Shown here: positions 1-8,425 of the stretch, one piece after another
Layout: the number at the start of each line of letters is the position of its first letter
How positions within the stretch are numbered: position 1 is the first letter of the stretch
Source of the DNA: Bacteroidota bacterium
GTDB lineage: Bacteria; Bacteroidota; Ignavibacteria; Ignavibacteriales; Ignavibacteriaceae
Assembly: GCA_021815405.1 (NCBI GenBank)
Contig: JAKAGV010000012.1
Span: 112,335 to 176,334 of the forward strand
Direction of reading: 5' to 3'
DNA length: 64,000 nucleotides
Made by a program: the position numbers and the translations under genes
Notes under the pieces: generated by a model
The model's database searches: none
Seen by the model: the letters and a program-made list of their open reading frames with translations, nothing else
What the model was told of the DNA's origin: nothing

Positions 1-363
1 ATAAATTATTCTGTTAATAAAAATTTTAAAATTAAGACTGTTGGCAACTTTGTCTAAAACACTATTGGTAGTCACTAGGACAATATCTGTACTAATATCA
101 TCTTGAGATTGTAGCGATGCTAATCTTTTATAAGGATCATCTCTATATAATTCTGTTTTGGAATTTTCTTTCTTTAATAATACTACTGATTCATAAATTT
201 TAGTTGTATTCTTTAAGTAATAGTATCCCGCGGCAAAAACTACAACAAATAATATTATGATAAATGTCTTTCTTTTATTTATTGCTCTAAAAAGTTCATC
301 AAAATTCCTTTTATTGGAATTTGAACTTGCTTTTAATAATTCATTTAATTGATCATAATCCAT
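1..363 (-). CDS. Wzz-type polysaccharide chain-length determinant, N-terminal part (cut by window edge)
   Basis: The reading frame starts with ATG at 361-363 and runs off the left edge after 121 codons. The visible protein begins MDYDQLNELL, has basic residues, then one hydrophobic segment at about residues 33-50 (FIIILFVVVFAAGYYYL), followed by an extracytoplasmic part with YESVVLLKKE. This is the N-terminal layout of the Wzz/GNVR family, inner-membrane proteins that control polymer length in Wzx/Wzy or Wza-dependent export. It lies 21 bp downstream of the Wza-like gene in the same direction and closes the visible operon. Whether the missing part ends in a tyrosine-kinase domain (Wzc type) cannot be seen. 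The family call rests on topology, motif style and context. Confidence 0.7.
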   Translation of the reverse strand, partial: MDYDQLNELLKASSNSNKRNFDELFRAINKRKTFIIILFVVVFAAGYYYLKNTTKIYESVVLLKKENSKTELYRDDPYKRLASLQSQDDISTDIVLVTTNSVLDKVANSLNFKIFINRIIY

Positions 364-384
364 TAATTCATTCTCCCGAAATAT

Positions 385-999
385 TTATCGGTTAGTTACA
401 TATATAATGGCTGCTATTATGGTTGTTGCTGCTGTTAATAATGTGATAAGTAATGTTGAAGTACCCCCTGATAACCATTTCCTTGTTATAAAAATTCCAT
501 CTCCCGATTGAAGACCAATATCATTAATTTTACTGCCTGTCTCAATTATTTTTTTACCGTCAATTTCAATTTTTCTATCATTTCTAGTAATATAAATATC
601 ACCTAAGTCAGCATCTGGTGTAGTCCCACCGGCTTTTGCAATTATATCTGAAAGTTTCTCAACGCCGGTTACATAATAAAAGCCCGGCGTCCGAACTTCT
701 CCTAAAACATTAACCTTTAATAAAGGTAAAATCGAAATAACAGGGTTGCGATATATTAAACTATATTTTTTTATAATTTCTGATTTTACAGTATCAAAAT
801 CTCGTTCTCCACTAGCTATTCCTCCAATGTAAGGAAGGAGCATAAAACCATCTTTCTGAACAAAATAATCTCCAGAGATAGGCTCTGTAATATTGTAGAA
901 CATTATCCTAATTCCATCTCCCGGTACCAATTTTTGTGAATACAAAAATGGGCTTGTAAGAGTTACCAGAAGAAAAAACTTTAATAAATTATTCTTCAT
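385..999 (-). CDS. Wza-like polysaccharide export protein (Poly_export plus SLBB)
   Basis: A 204-residue protein with a signal peptide (to about residue 22, ending LYSQ), a Poly_export domain at about 24-92 (LVPGDGIRIMFYN start, typical of the family), one SLBB domain at about 93-140 (VLGEVRTPGFYYV) and a C-terminal hydrophobic helix at about 180-200. Wza-family proteins form the outer-membrane channel for capsule or exopolysaccharide. The short form with a single SLBB and a C-terminal helix is common in the Bacteroidetes/Chlorobi group. No lipobox cysteine is visible at the signal cleavage region, unlike E. coli Wza. It sits between the acetyltransferase and the Wzz-like gene. Confidence 0.85.
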   Translation of the reverse strand: MKNNLLKFFLLVTLTSPFLYSQKLVPGDGIRIMFYNITEPISGDYFVQKDGFMLLPYIGGIASGERDFDTVKSEIIKKYSLIYRNPVISILPLLKVNVLGEVRTPGFYYVTGVEKLSDIIAKAGGTTPDADLGDIYITRNDRKIEIDGKKIIETGSKINDIGLQSGDGIFITRKWLSGGTSTLLITLLTAATTIIAAIIYVTNR

Positions 1000-1030
1000 T
1001 TTTAATCATGAGATTTAGTTTTTTAATTAA

Positions 1031-1065
1031 CGGTTTTTGCATTTCGCAAGAAGAAATGCAAACCG
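1031..1065. other. Inter-gene hairpin in the polysaccharide operon
   Basis: Inverted repeat with arms CGGTT(tt)TGCATTTC and GAAATGCAAACCG around a 7-nt loop, between the acetyltransferase stop and the Wza-like start. In the direction of transcription (minus strand) the T-run precedes the stem instead of following it. It therefore does not look like an intrinsic terminator and may be a processing or partial-attenuation site. Confidence 0.5.
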
Positions 1066-1075
1066 AAAAAAATTA

Positions 1076-1549
1076 TTAAACGTATTCCGTCTTTAGTACA
1101 TGAGCAGGATTACCAGCTACTATCGTGCCGGGTGCTACATTTTTGGTAACAACTGCACCGGCTCCAACTATCGCATTTTCCCCAATTGTAACCCCGCAAA
1201 GAATTGTTGCCGATGACCCAATCGAAGCTCCGCTCTTCACATAGGTTTTAACAACATGCCAATCATCTTCCGTCTGTAAATGACCGGATGTGGAAGTTGC
1301 ATGAGGATATTTATCATTTATAAACGTAACGTTGTGCCCAATGAATACATTATCTTCTATATAAACGCCTTCGCAAATAAATGTATGAGAAGAAATTTTG
1401 CAGTTTCGTCCAATAAAGGCGTTCTTCTGTATTTCTACAAACGATCCTACTTTTGTGTTGTCTCCAATTGCACATCCGTATAGATTTACAAAATGGAATA
1501 ATTTAACATTCTTGCCTAATTTTACATCATTAATAAATTGGTCTTCCAT
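1076..1549 (-). CDS. Hexapeptide-repeat sugar N-acetyltransferase (WlbB/WbpD-like)
   Basis: About 157 residues of left-handed beta-helix repeats (IGDNTKVGSFVEIQ, IGRNCKISSHTFI, IGENAIVGAGAVVTKN) ending in GNPAHVLK, the classic C-terminus of the WbbJ/WbpD/WlbB group. These enzymes acetylate the 3-amino group of UDP-3-amino sugars using acetyl-CoA. The open frame extends to an ATG at 1579, but AGAGG stands 5 nt before the third ATG (1547-1549), giving the N-terminus MEDQFINDVK, so that start is preferred. It follows the dehydrogenase gene directly. Together with the upstream DegT aminotransferase it completes a dehydrogenase-aminotransferase-acetyltransferase set; the exact sugar is inferred. 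Confidence 0.82.
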   Translation of the reverse strand: MEDQFINDVKLGKNVKLFHFVNLYGCAIGDNTKVGSFVEIQKNAFIGRNCKISSHTFICEGVYIEDNVFIGHNVTFINDKYPHATSTSGHLQTEDDWHVVKTYVKSGASIGSSATILCGVTIGENAIVGAGAVVTKNVAPGTIVAGNPAHVLKTEYV

Positions 1550-1579
1550 CATAACCTCTTTCTCATTATATTTTTTCAA

Positions 1580-2635
1580 TTAAACAAATTCATGGATCTG
1601 TATCTTCTCTTTGTAATCGTCTTCGAAATTATTATTCAGGTAAATTAATTTGCTTTTATTCTTAAGTGATTTTTCAGATGCTTCTAATATTTTTACTATT
1701 TCAAGTCCATCTGAACCAGAGGTAAGCGGTTCACGGTTCTCTTCTATACAGCTTATAAATTCCTTAGCGGCACAGTTTAATGCCTCAGTCTGTTCGACTT
1801 TTGGGGAATACATATCTCCAATTCTATATTGAATTAACGCATTGTGAAGGCTCTCTGTAGACCTAATATCTACCCCGCAATCATAGATCTTTATTTTTTC
1901 AGAATTTTCTAGATCATCAAAGACAAGCATTTTTCGTTTGCCGGCAATTATTATCCGTCTGATTTTTACAGGCGAAGTCCAGTTTACATGGAAATGAGCA
2001 AAGCAGGAGTCGTCTTCGAAATGAATTGATAATTGTGCCAGGTTTTCTAATTCATAATAATTAGAGATTCCACATGCAGTAACTCCAAGAATATTTTTAT
2101 CACTTAGGATATATTTCATAATTGATAAATCATGAGGTGCAAGATCCCAAACCACATTCACATCATGCTGGAACAATCCCAAATTAATTCTAACCGAATC
2201 AAAATAAATAATATCTCCAAGTTCACCCTTATCGACAATTTCTTTAATCTTTTTTACAGCACCTGTGTACAGGAAAGTATGATCGACAAATATTTTCAGG
2301 TTGTTTGATTTCGAAAATTTTACCAAATCATACGCTTGCTTACTTGAAAATGTGAACGGCTTTTCAACCCAGATATGTTTGCCTGCTTCTAACATCTTTT
2401 TAGCAAGTTGAAAATGCGTTTCAACGGGAGTCGCTATTGCAACCGCATCTATATCAGAATCCATTAGATTGGAACAATCCTTAGTAAATTCTACATCCGG
2501 AAATTTGTGCTTTAATATTTCTAATCTATCTTCCTTAACATCGCAGGCAACAATCTTATCAACAGATTTCTGAGCTAAGAAATTCCTAACTAAATTTGGT
2601 CCCCAATAACCAAGACCGATAATTCCAATTTTCAT
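1580..2635 (-). CDS. Gfo/Idh/MocA-family sugar-nucleotide dehydrogenase (WlbA/WbpB-like)
   Basis: About 351 residues with an N-terminal Rossmann motif GIIGLGYWGPN and the family signature EKPF (WVEKPFTFSS) near residue 95, followed by the C-terminal alpha/beta domain. Family members oxidise sugar C3 with NAD. In capsule loci next to DegT and hexapeptide acetyltransferase genes they usually act on UDP-GlcNAcA. The open frame begins with ATG at 2647, but GGAGG lies 5 nt before the ATG at 2633-2635, giving MKIGIIGLGY, so this start is chosen. It belongs to the minus-strand operon between the sugar-phosphate transferase and the acetyltransferase. The substrate is inferred from context. Confidence 0.85.
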   Translation of the reverse strand: MKIGIIGLGYWGPNLVRNFLAQKSVDKIVACDVKEDRLEILKHKFPDVEFTKDCSNLMDSDIDAVAIATPVETHFQLAKKMLEAGKHIWVEKPFTFSSKQAYDLVKFSKSNNLKIFVDHTFLYTGAVKKIKEIVDKGELGDIIYFDSVRINLGLFQHDVNVVWDLAPHDLSIMKYILSDKNILGVTACGISNYYELENLAQLSIHFEDDSCFAHFHVNWTSPVKIRRIIIAGKRKMLVFDDLENSEKIKIYDCGVDIRSTESLHNALIQYRIGDMYSPKVEQTEALNCAAKEFISCIEENREPLTSGSDGLEIVKILEASEKSLKNKSKLIYLNNNFEDDYKEKIQIHEFV

Positions 2636-2675
2636 ATCAACCTCCATTTAGTAAAATAATTATCAAAATAATTTT

Positions 2676-4103
2676 TCATCCGCCGCCTTTGCCAAATAAC
2701 ATTACAGGTAAAGTTTTTAATATCAGCTGCAAGTCCATCCATGGAGAAATATTATTAACATAATATAGATCAAGCACGACTGAATCTTTAAATGAAACCG
2801 AGCTTCTTCCAATAACCTGCCAGATACCGGTACATCCAGGCAAAACATTCAATCTTCTTTTTTGCCAGCTGTCATAATTTTCATACTCATAAACTAAACA
2901 TGGACGGGGACCTACCAGGCTCATATCGCCTTTAATTACGTTGAAAAGTTGTGGTATTTCGTCTAATGAAGTTTTGCGCAGCAGCCTTCCAATTTTAGTA
3001 ATCCTCCAATCTGATGTTATCTTCATATCAGTGCTATTGGATTCATAGCCCTTCATAAACCGCAGCATTTTTTCTCTTCTTGCAAAATCATCCTCACCTT
3101 CTATAATCATGGTTCTAAACTTGAAAAACTTGAATTGTTTACCGTTTTTTCCAACACGTATTTGACTATAAATTATTGGTCCTTTTGAGGTTAATTTTAC
3201 GAGTAAAGCGATGATTATAAAAAGGGGGGAGAAAATAATAACTGCTGCAAATGACATAATTAAATCGAACAATCTTTTTAAGGATACCCAATATTTAAAG
3301 GAATGTGAGACATCGATAACGGAGATATCAGCGTATTTCTCGATATATATTTTTTGAGGGATTATGTTAAATAAATCGGAAGTAATCTTTACAGTAATTC
3401 TTGCCTTTTTGCAAAAATCTATCATCTCCAAAAGCTGCTCGTAATCTTGAGTATCAATGGCGATAACTATTTCGTCTGCATTATATTTTTGTACAATTCG
3501 ATGGACATCTTCATATCGTCCCAGAACTTTTATTCCGTTTATAATGTCTTCACCGATTCTTTTTTGATTATCAAGGAAACCGATTATGCTTATACCCGGT
3601 GAATTCTCAAAATCTAATTTTGTTGCCAAAATTCTTCCTGGTTTGCCGTCACCTACTATTAGAACTTTCATTCTGAATCCATTCTTTTTTAGGATTAGAA
3701 AAGTTCTACTTAGTATTTCAACTCTCAACAAATAAGAAAGAAATAGGAAGGTCAAAAGAAAATTTAATACAAGGAAAAAAATCCTATCAAGTTTTAAATC
3801 AGTAAATAAGATGCAAAACGGTAATACAATGATTGAAAAATAAAAATATGATTTTATAATTGCAGTTGTATGTGCCGACCTAATAAGAATAACCTGAATT
3901 TTATATAAGCTATTCAGGTCGTAAATGAGCAAAAGGATTAAGAGTAAAATGCAGACTAATGAAAAAGCAGTATACAAATCGCCATTCCTAATATCAATTA
4001 AATGCATTTTTATAGAAGTGCTTAGAAAGATTAATATCATTAAAGAAAATATTACTAAGTCAGATGCAATAAAAAAATATTTATATTTAGCAGTTCTTAC
4101 CAT
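2676..4103 (-). CDS. Polyprenyl-phosphate glycosyl-1-phosphate transferase (WbaP/WcaJ type)
   Basis: 475 residues: four hydrophobic helices in the first 130, a CoA_binding_3-like cytoplasmic domain (VLIVGDGKPGRILA) at about 150-250, a fifth membrane segment (LFDLIMSFAAVIIFSPLF), then the catalytic bacterial sugar-transferase domain. That domain shows FKFRTM, a TSLDEIPQLFNVIKGDMSLVGPRP motif region (read in two halves: TSLDEIPQLFNV and KGDMSLVGPRP) and GCTGIWQV. Such enzymes load the first sugar-1-phosphate onto undecaprenyl phosphate and so start repeat-unit assembly. The length matches full-size WbaP/WcaJ proteins, not the short PglC form. Context: polysaccharide operon. Confidence 0.92.
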   Translation of the reverse strand: MVRTAKYKYFFIASDLVIFSLMILIFLSTSIKMHLIDIRNGDLYTAFSLVCILLLILLLIYDLNSLYKIQVILIRSAHTTAIIKSYFYFSIIVLPFCILFTDLKLDRIFFLVLNFLLTFLFLSYLLRVEILSRTFLILKKNGFRMKVLIVGDGKPGRILATKLDFENSPGISIIGFLDNQKRIGEDIINGIKVLGRYEDVHRIVQKYNADEIVIAIDTQDYEQLLEMIDFCKKARITVKITSDLFNIIPQKIYIEKYADISVIDVSHSFKYWVSLKRLFDLIMSFAAVIIFSPLFIIIALLVKLTSKGPIIYSQIRVGKNGKQFKFFKFRTMIIEGEDDFARREKMLRFMKGYESNSTDMKITSDWRITKIGRLLRKTSLDEIPQLFNVIKGDMSLVGPRPCLVYEYENYDSWQKRRLNVLPGCTGIWQVIGRSSVSFKDSVVLDLYYVNNISPWMDLQLILKTLPVMLFGKGGG

Positions 4104-4173
4104 GGCAGGATTAAAGATATTCTCGGTGTTTATTTGGTTTGTCTATTATTTAATGAAATCAAAAAGTATTTGT

Positions 4174-4845
4174 TCAGTGCGTAAAAGTCTTTTTCAAGTT
4201 GAATTTATGTCTATGCTCGTTAAAAATATTTTCTAAATTGATTTTGTTTTTTCTTAATATTATTGGATCGTCGTTAGTCAAATCAATTAATGCAGTGTCG
4301 AGGTTGAAAAATTCTTTTTGTGTAAAGAAGAACGCATCAACACAATTTGAATATTCTTCTTTCAATAATTCGTAACATTTACAGGATATATTTTTACTAT
4401 CATTTAGTCTTATACTTATCAAAGGGCTTTTAATTTCTTCCAAAAGCTTTAAACAAAACCTATTATTTGGAATTTGAAAAGCTGCTTTGGATACTTTGAA
4501 TATTTCCTGATATTGCGGATTTAGTTTGAAAATAACCCGAACCGGATTTGGCCAGACGGAGAATAATAAATCGAAATGCCGTTCTAAAGAAATATCAATG
4601 TAGTTTGATAAATTTTGTAAACTATCCAGCAATAATGTGGATTCTGTTAATGAATTCTGCCTCATTATCTTCTGAATTCTGTGAACTGCAATTAAATTAA
4701 ACGGGTTTGCTCCTATAGAATAAATTGTATCAGTGGGATAAATAAAAATATTTCCGTTAAAGTACATTCTCTTGAATGAATTGATTGCTTTATCGAAATC
4801 CTTATCGATATTAAATAACTCAATATTTTTGTCTATACTTATCAA
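4174..4845 (-). CDS. Divergent YrdC/Sua5-like protein in a polysaccharide operon
   Basis: 223 residues. IFIYPTDTIYSIG followed by AVHRIQKIMRQ aligns with the YPTDTVYGLG...AVERIxxLKGR signature of threonylcarbamoyl-AMP synthases (Sua5/YrdC), which make the tRNA t6A precursor. Conserved active-site features look changed: the KGR block is KIMRQ, and the STSAN block appears as SIRLND. The start is TTG and there is a stop just upstream in frame. Lying between the aminotransferase and the sugar-phosphate transferase is unusual for a housekeeping t6A gene. It is probably a paralogue with a different job, or one losing activity; the fold assignment is good, the function unknown. Confidence 0.6.
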   Translation of the reverse strand: MISIDKNIELFNIDKDFDKAINSFKRMYFNGNIFIYPTDTIYSIGANPFNLIAVHRIQKIMRQNSLTESTLLLDSLQNLSNYIDISLERHFDLLFSVWPNPVRVIFKLNPQYQEIFKVSKAAFQIPNNRFCLKLLEEIKSPLISIRLNDSKNISCKCYELLKEEYSNCVDAFFFTQKEFFNLDTALIDLTNDDPIILRKNKINLENIFNEHRHKFNLKKTFTH

Positions 4846-4907
4846 TTAATCGGAAATTCTTATTTATTAAAGTTGGATTAACAAACTATTATTGTATTAC
4901 GAATACG

Positions 4908-6038
4908 TCAGTCAAAGAAATTATTAATATTAGTGCACACATATTCGATTTGTTCATCATTTAGTTCAGGATAAATTGGTAATGATAAACAATTACTTGC
5001 TAATTTTTCAGCAACAGGAAAATCTCCTTCTTTATACCCCAGGTATCTGAAACATTCCTGTAAATGAAGCGGTATTGGATAATGCAAACCAGTATTGATA
5101 CCTTTTTCTTTTAAATAGTTTGCCAATGAATCCCTTAATTCAGAATTTGGTTTGTTTTCGATATCTAAAATTTGAATTACAAATAAATGGTAGACATGTT
5201 TTGCGTAAGGCATTTCCTTTGGCAATTTTATTTTTAGATTATTCGACAAAAGACGAATATATTTTTTAGCTACGTTTCTTCTCTTTTCAGTCCAATCTTC
5301 CAGATGATTTAACTTAACCCCTAAAACAGCGCCCTGGATTCCTTCCATACGATAGTTATGTCCAAATATTTCATGCTGGTATTTATTTTGTGAACCGTGA
5401 TCTCTTATCATCCTTATTTTTTTTGCAAGCTCAGCATTATTAGTAACTACGGCTCCGCCTTCTCCGTAAGATCCAAGATTTTTACCCGGATAAAAACTAA
5501 ATGAGGCTGCTTCACCAAATCCTCCAATCCTTTTACCTTTATACTCTGATATATGTGCTTGGGCTGCGTCTTCAACTAATATTAAATTATGTTTGGCGGC
5601 TACAGCTTTTATAGCATCCATGTTTGCAGGTTGACCATAAAGATGTACTGCAACAACAGCTTTTGTTTTAGAGGTGATCTTGCTTTCAATTAAATCTGCA
5701 TTGAGATTATAACTATCAGCCTCACAATCAACAAAAACAGGTTTAGCACCACACAATATTGCACCCCATGCAGTCGCTATAAAAGTATTTACAGGAATAA
5801 TAACTTCATCTCCCGGTTTAATACCTAGTGACCATAATGCTGCATGATTTCCAGCTGTTCCGGAGTTTAACGCAATGCAATGCTGAACTCCATGTGCCTT
5901 TGCAAATTCTTTTTCAAATTCTAAAACAGCTTCTCCCAGAACAAATGCTGATTTGTCAAATACTGTTTGTAAAGCCTTATCTATTTCGGGCTTGATTACA
6001 AGGTATTGCGATTTAAGATCTAAAAATGGTACTTGCAT
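4908..6038 (-). CDS. DegT/DnrJ/EryC1-family sugar aminotransferase
   Basis: 376 residues beginning MQVPFLDLKSQY. Fold-type I PLP features are visible: NSGTAGNHAAL near residue 60, VEDAAQAH near 158, and SFYPGKNLGSYGEGG near 182-196, which carries the lysine that binds PLP. DegT enzymes transfer an amino group, usually from glutamate, to a keto-sugar nucleotide, consistent with the dehydrogenase and acetyltransferase downstream. It is the first gene of the visible minus-strand operon, with a roughly 200-bp AT-rich leader upstream that probably carries the promoter. Whether it aminates C3 (WlbC/WbpE) or C4 cannot be told from motifs alone. Confidence 0.9.
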   Translation of the reverse strand: MQVPFLDLKSQYLVIKPEIDKALQTVFDKSAFVLGEAVLEFEKEFAKAHGVQHCIALNSGTAGNHAALWSLGIKPGDEVIIPVNTFIATAWGAILCGAKPVFVDCEADSYNLNADLIESKITSKTKAVVAVHLYGQPANMDAIKAVAAKHNLILVEDAAQAHISEYKGKRIGGFGEAASFSFYPGKNLGSYGEGGAVVTNNAELAKKIRMIRDHGSQNKYQHEIFGHNYRMEGIQGAVLGVKLNHLEDWTEKRRNVAKKYIRLLSNNLKIKLPKEMPYAKHVYHLFVIQILDIENKPNSELRDSLANYLKEKGINTGLHYPIPLHLQECFRYLGYKEGDFPVAEKLASNCLSLPIYPELNDEQIEYVCTNINNFFD

Positions 6039-6237
6039 ATTTTCTTCTTCAATAAATATGATACATTTGGATTAAATACTGCTTCGCCACGTGAGTCACA
6101 TGATACTCATTTTTGTTATTGCCTTATGTTTTAAGATTGAAAAGTCCGAGCCTTCCATTTAACAAATAAATACATAATGGTTTTTAGATATTTTAATTAA
6201 ATATTTCTAAAATTGATTATGGCTTCTTTTCAATACA

Positions 6238-6732
6238 TCATTCTTCTGATTTATTCCTAATAAAAGATTCACCATTAACTTTTTTTAGTTCTGATGATGC
6301 TATGCTGTTAAAGTCTAAAAGGAATAAATTTTTCTTTTTTAATTTTAGAATGCCTGAAAGGTGAATTATCCTCTGGAACGGTTCGAATTCCATTTCGCTT
6401 ATAATGTCTTTATCTAGACTATATATGTTGCAAATTTTATCAACGAGAAAACATAAAAACTGATTATTTATTTCTATGACCAAGATTCTATCATCTTCAG
6501 AGCGCGGCTTAGAATTCAATCCGAATATTTTGTACAGATCAATCATTGCAATCTTTACTACACCCAAATTAATATGCGGAGATGCCGAATTAATATTTTC
6601 TTCTTGATTTAGCTCTGTTGGATTAATAATTTCTACAATGTTTGCCATATCAGAACAAAAGTATTCGCCGTTAATTTTAAAAGTTAAAAGTCCTTTAAAA
6701 TTTTCTAATAGAGAAATATCTTTTTCATTCAT
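6238..6732 (-). CDS. CheW-like domain protein
   Basis: 164 residues with the CheW pattern: GLLTFKINGEYFCSDMANIVEI at the start, INLGVVKIAMIDLYKIFGL in the middle (the I-N-L-R-G...DL stretch of CheW), then ILVIEINNQFLCFLVDKICNIYSL and a final LLDFNSIA. CheW domains couple chemoreceptors to CheA kinases. No cheA, mcp or cheY gene is nearby, and the INLRG motif is weakened to INLG. The protein may serve a separate CheA or act as a small scaffold. It stands alone between the polysaccharide operon and the sigma-54 regulator. Confidence 0.7.
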   Translation of the reverse strand: MNEKDISLLENFKGLLTFKINGEYFCSDMANIVEIINPTELNQEENINSASPHINLGVVKIAMIDLYKIFGLNSKPRSEDDRILVIEINNQFLCFLVDKICNIYSLDKDIISEMEFEPFQRIIHLSGILKLKKKNLFLLDFNSIASSELKKVNGESFIRNKSEE

Positions 6733-6929
6733 CTACTTATACTCCTTAGCGCCATTTATGCAAATAATAGACCACCAAGTCTTGCCCTATTTTATTTCCA
6801 AATTCGAAAGCGATATTTAGTGGATGTCTAATAATTTTACCAAGGCATATAATAATTAGACGCAAGGGGGAGGTAATTAAATGTTATCTTTTAGACTAAA
6901 TAACTGATATTATACAAGTAAATAAAAAT

Positions 6930-6998
6930 GGCATGCTGAATTTGTTTCAGCATCTAAAAACATTGCAAGAGGAGATTCTGAAACAAGTTAGGAATGAC
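6930..6998. repeat. Dispersed palindromic repeat (intergenic copy)
   Basis: Part of the 334-bp gap between the CheW-like and sigma-54 activator genes. ATGCTGAA and TTCAGCAT form a hairpin at 6933-6953, followed by an imperfect one (AGATTCTGAAACAAG...GAATGAC). It belongs to the same style of repeat as 25576-25645. No gene is seen elsewhere in this gap. Confidence 0.55.
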
Positions 6999-7066
6999 AA
7001 AAAATTATTTTGCGTAACTTCAATTAAATAAATTGAAATATTAAGTTTAGATATTTAGGCCTGAAA

Positions 7067-8425
7067 TTAGGAGGGTTTAGATTCGGTAATATTATATTGA
7101 GCAATTTTATTATATAATGTCGCTTTAGTTATCCCCAAAATTTTGCTTGCTTGACTTTTATTCCATCTTACATGATTTAATATAAATTCGATATGTCTTC
7201 TTTCTACCTCGGCTAAGGGAACAATGTCTCCCTGCGATTTAGTTTGTGATGGATTGTGTTCAATAAAATTAAAATATTCTTTTCCCAGTACGTTATCTTT
7301 TGCTAATAATACAGCGTTCATTAAAGTGTTTTCTAGTTCTCTAATATTTCCGCGCCACTCATGTTCTTTTAGCATTTCCATAACTTCATAAGGGACTGTG
7401 TTTACTTTTTTATGAACTTCTAAATTGATTTTTCCTAAAAGATGTACAACCAGTTTGGGAATTTCTTCCTTTCTTTCCCTTAATGGCGGAACGTTAATTG
7501 AAAAGATATTAAGCCGATAGTACAAATCTTCTCTGAATAGATTTTTCTTAACTAATTCCATCAAATTCCTATTTGTAGCAGCAACTATTCTTGCTTGCAT
7601 TGGAATTGATTCTTCTCCCCCAAGTCTTTCAAATTCCTTTTCTTGTATAACACGTAATAATTTTGCTTGAAGTTTTGGAGAAAACTCAGATATCTCATCG
7701 AGAAAAATTGTCCCTTTTCCCGCTAACTCGAACTTACCTTTCTTATTTCTTGTTGCATCTGTAAATGCACCTTGTACGTGTCCAAATAATTCACTCTCAA
7801 GTAAAGTTTCAGGTAATGCCGAACAATTTATAGCGATGAAAGGTTCGTTTTTTGTAATACCGCTGAAATGAATCATTCTTGTTATAAGTTCCTTACCGGT
7901 TCCGCTTTCTCCCTGGATTAAAACATTCACTCGCGTACCGGAAACTTTACCAATCTTTTTGAATATTTCCTGCATCTGTTCTGTAATTCCACCGATCATA
8001 AAATTTTTCATTATAAGTTTTTCATTTTCATTCGGCAGCGGAATTATCATCTGATCATTTTTTTTCTTACTTTCAAGTGTTTTTTTGACGATTAACTTTA
8101 TTCTTTTTAAATCAAGTGACTTTTCAAAAAAATCGAAAGCTCCCAACTGCATAGCTTTAATTATCGAATCTGTCTCATCAAAAGCAGTTATGATAATTAC
8201 TGCAATACTTTCATCATAAGCTTTTATTTGCTTTAAAACTTCTAAGCCGCTAATGTCCGGCATTCTTAAATCGGTTATTACGACGTCTGGATTTTCTTTC
8301 TTAACATAATTCATTCCCTCTGTTCCATTTGCCGCATAATCCACATGGGGAAATAATTCAGATAGAAAAATTTTTAATGTTTGTGCAAATGCTTTATCAT
8401 CATCTATTATAAGTATTTTCTCCAT
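7067..8425 (-). CDS. NtrC-family response regulator, sigma-54 activator
   Basis: 452 residues: receiver domain at 1-120 with phospho-acceptor Asp52 (VITDLRMP), AAA+ domain at about 140-375 with Walker A GESGTGKE (172-179), Walker B TIFLDEI (239-245) and the sigma-54 contact loop as GAFTDA (219-224) instead of GAFTGA, then a Fis-type helix-turn-helix at the end (NKSQASKILGITKATLYNKI). Such proteins drive open-complex formation by sigma-54 polymerase after phosphorylation. It overlaps the upstream histidine-kinase gene by 26 bp, so the two are almost certainly co-translated partners. Target genes are not evident. Confidence 0.93.
   Translation of the reverse strand: MEKILIIDDDKAFAQTLKIFLSELFPHVDYAANGTEGMNYVKKENPDVVITDLRMPDISGLEVLKQIKAYDESIAVIIITAFDETDSIIKAMQLGAFDFFEKSLDLKRIKLIVKKTLESKKKNDQMIIPLPNENEKLIMKNFMIGGITEQMQEIFKKIGKVSGTRVNVLIQGESGTGKELITRMIHFSGITKNEPFIAINCSALPETLLESELFGHVQGAFTDATRNKKGKFELAGKGTIFLDEISEFSPKLQAKLLRVIQEKEFERLGGEESIPMQARIVAATNRNLMELVKKNLFREDLYYRLNIFSINVPPLRERKEEIPKLVVHLLGKINLEVHKKVNTVPYEVMEMLKEHEWRGNIRELENTLMNAVLLAKDNVLGKEYFNFIEHNPSQTKSQGDIVPLAEVERRHIEFILNHVRWNKSQASKILGITKATLYNKIAQYNITESKPS

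Noticed and set aside
6927..6945. Possible sigma-54 promoter (TGGCATGCTGAATTTG)
   Set aside because: The TGGCAT is part of the dispersed palindrome, the -12 element is wrong (TTTG not TTGC), and it does not precede a gene at a suitable distance.
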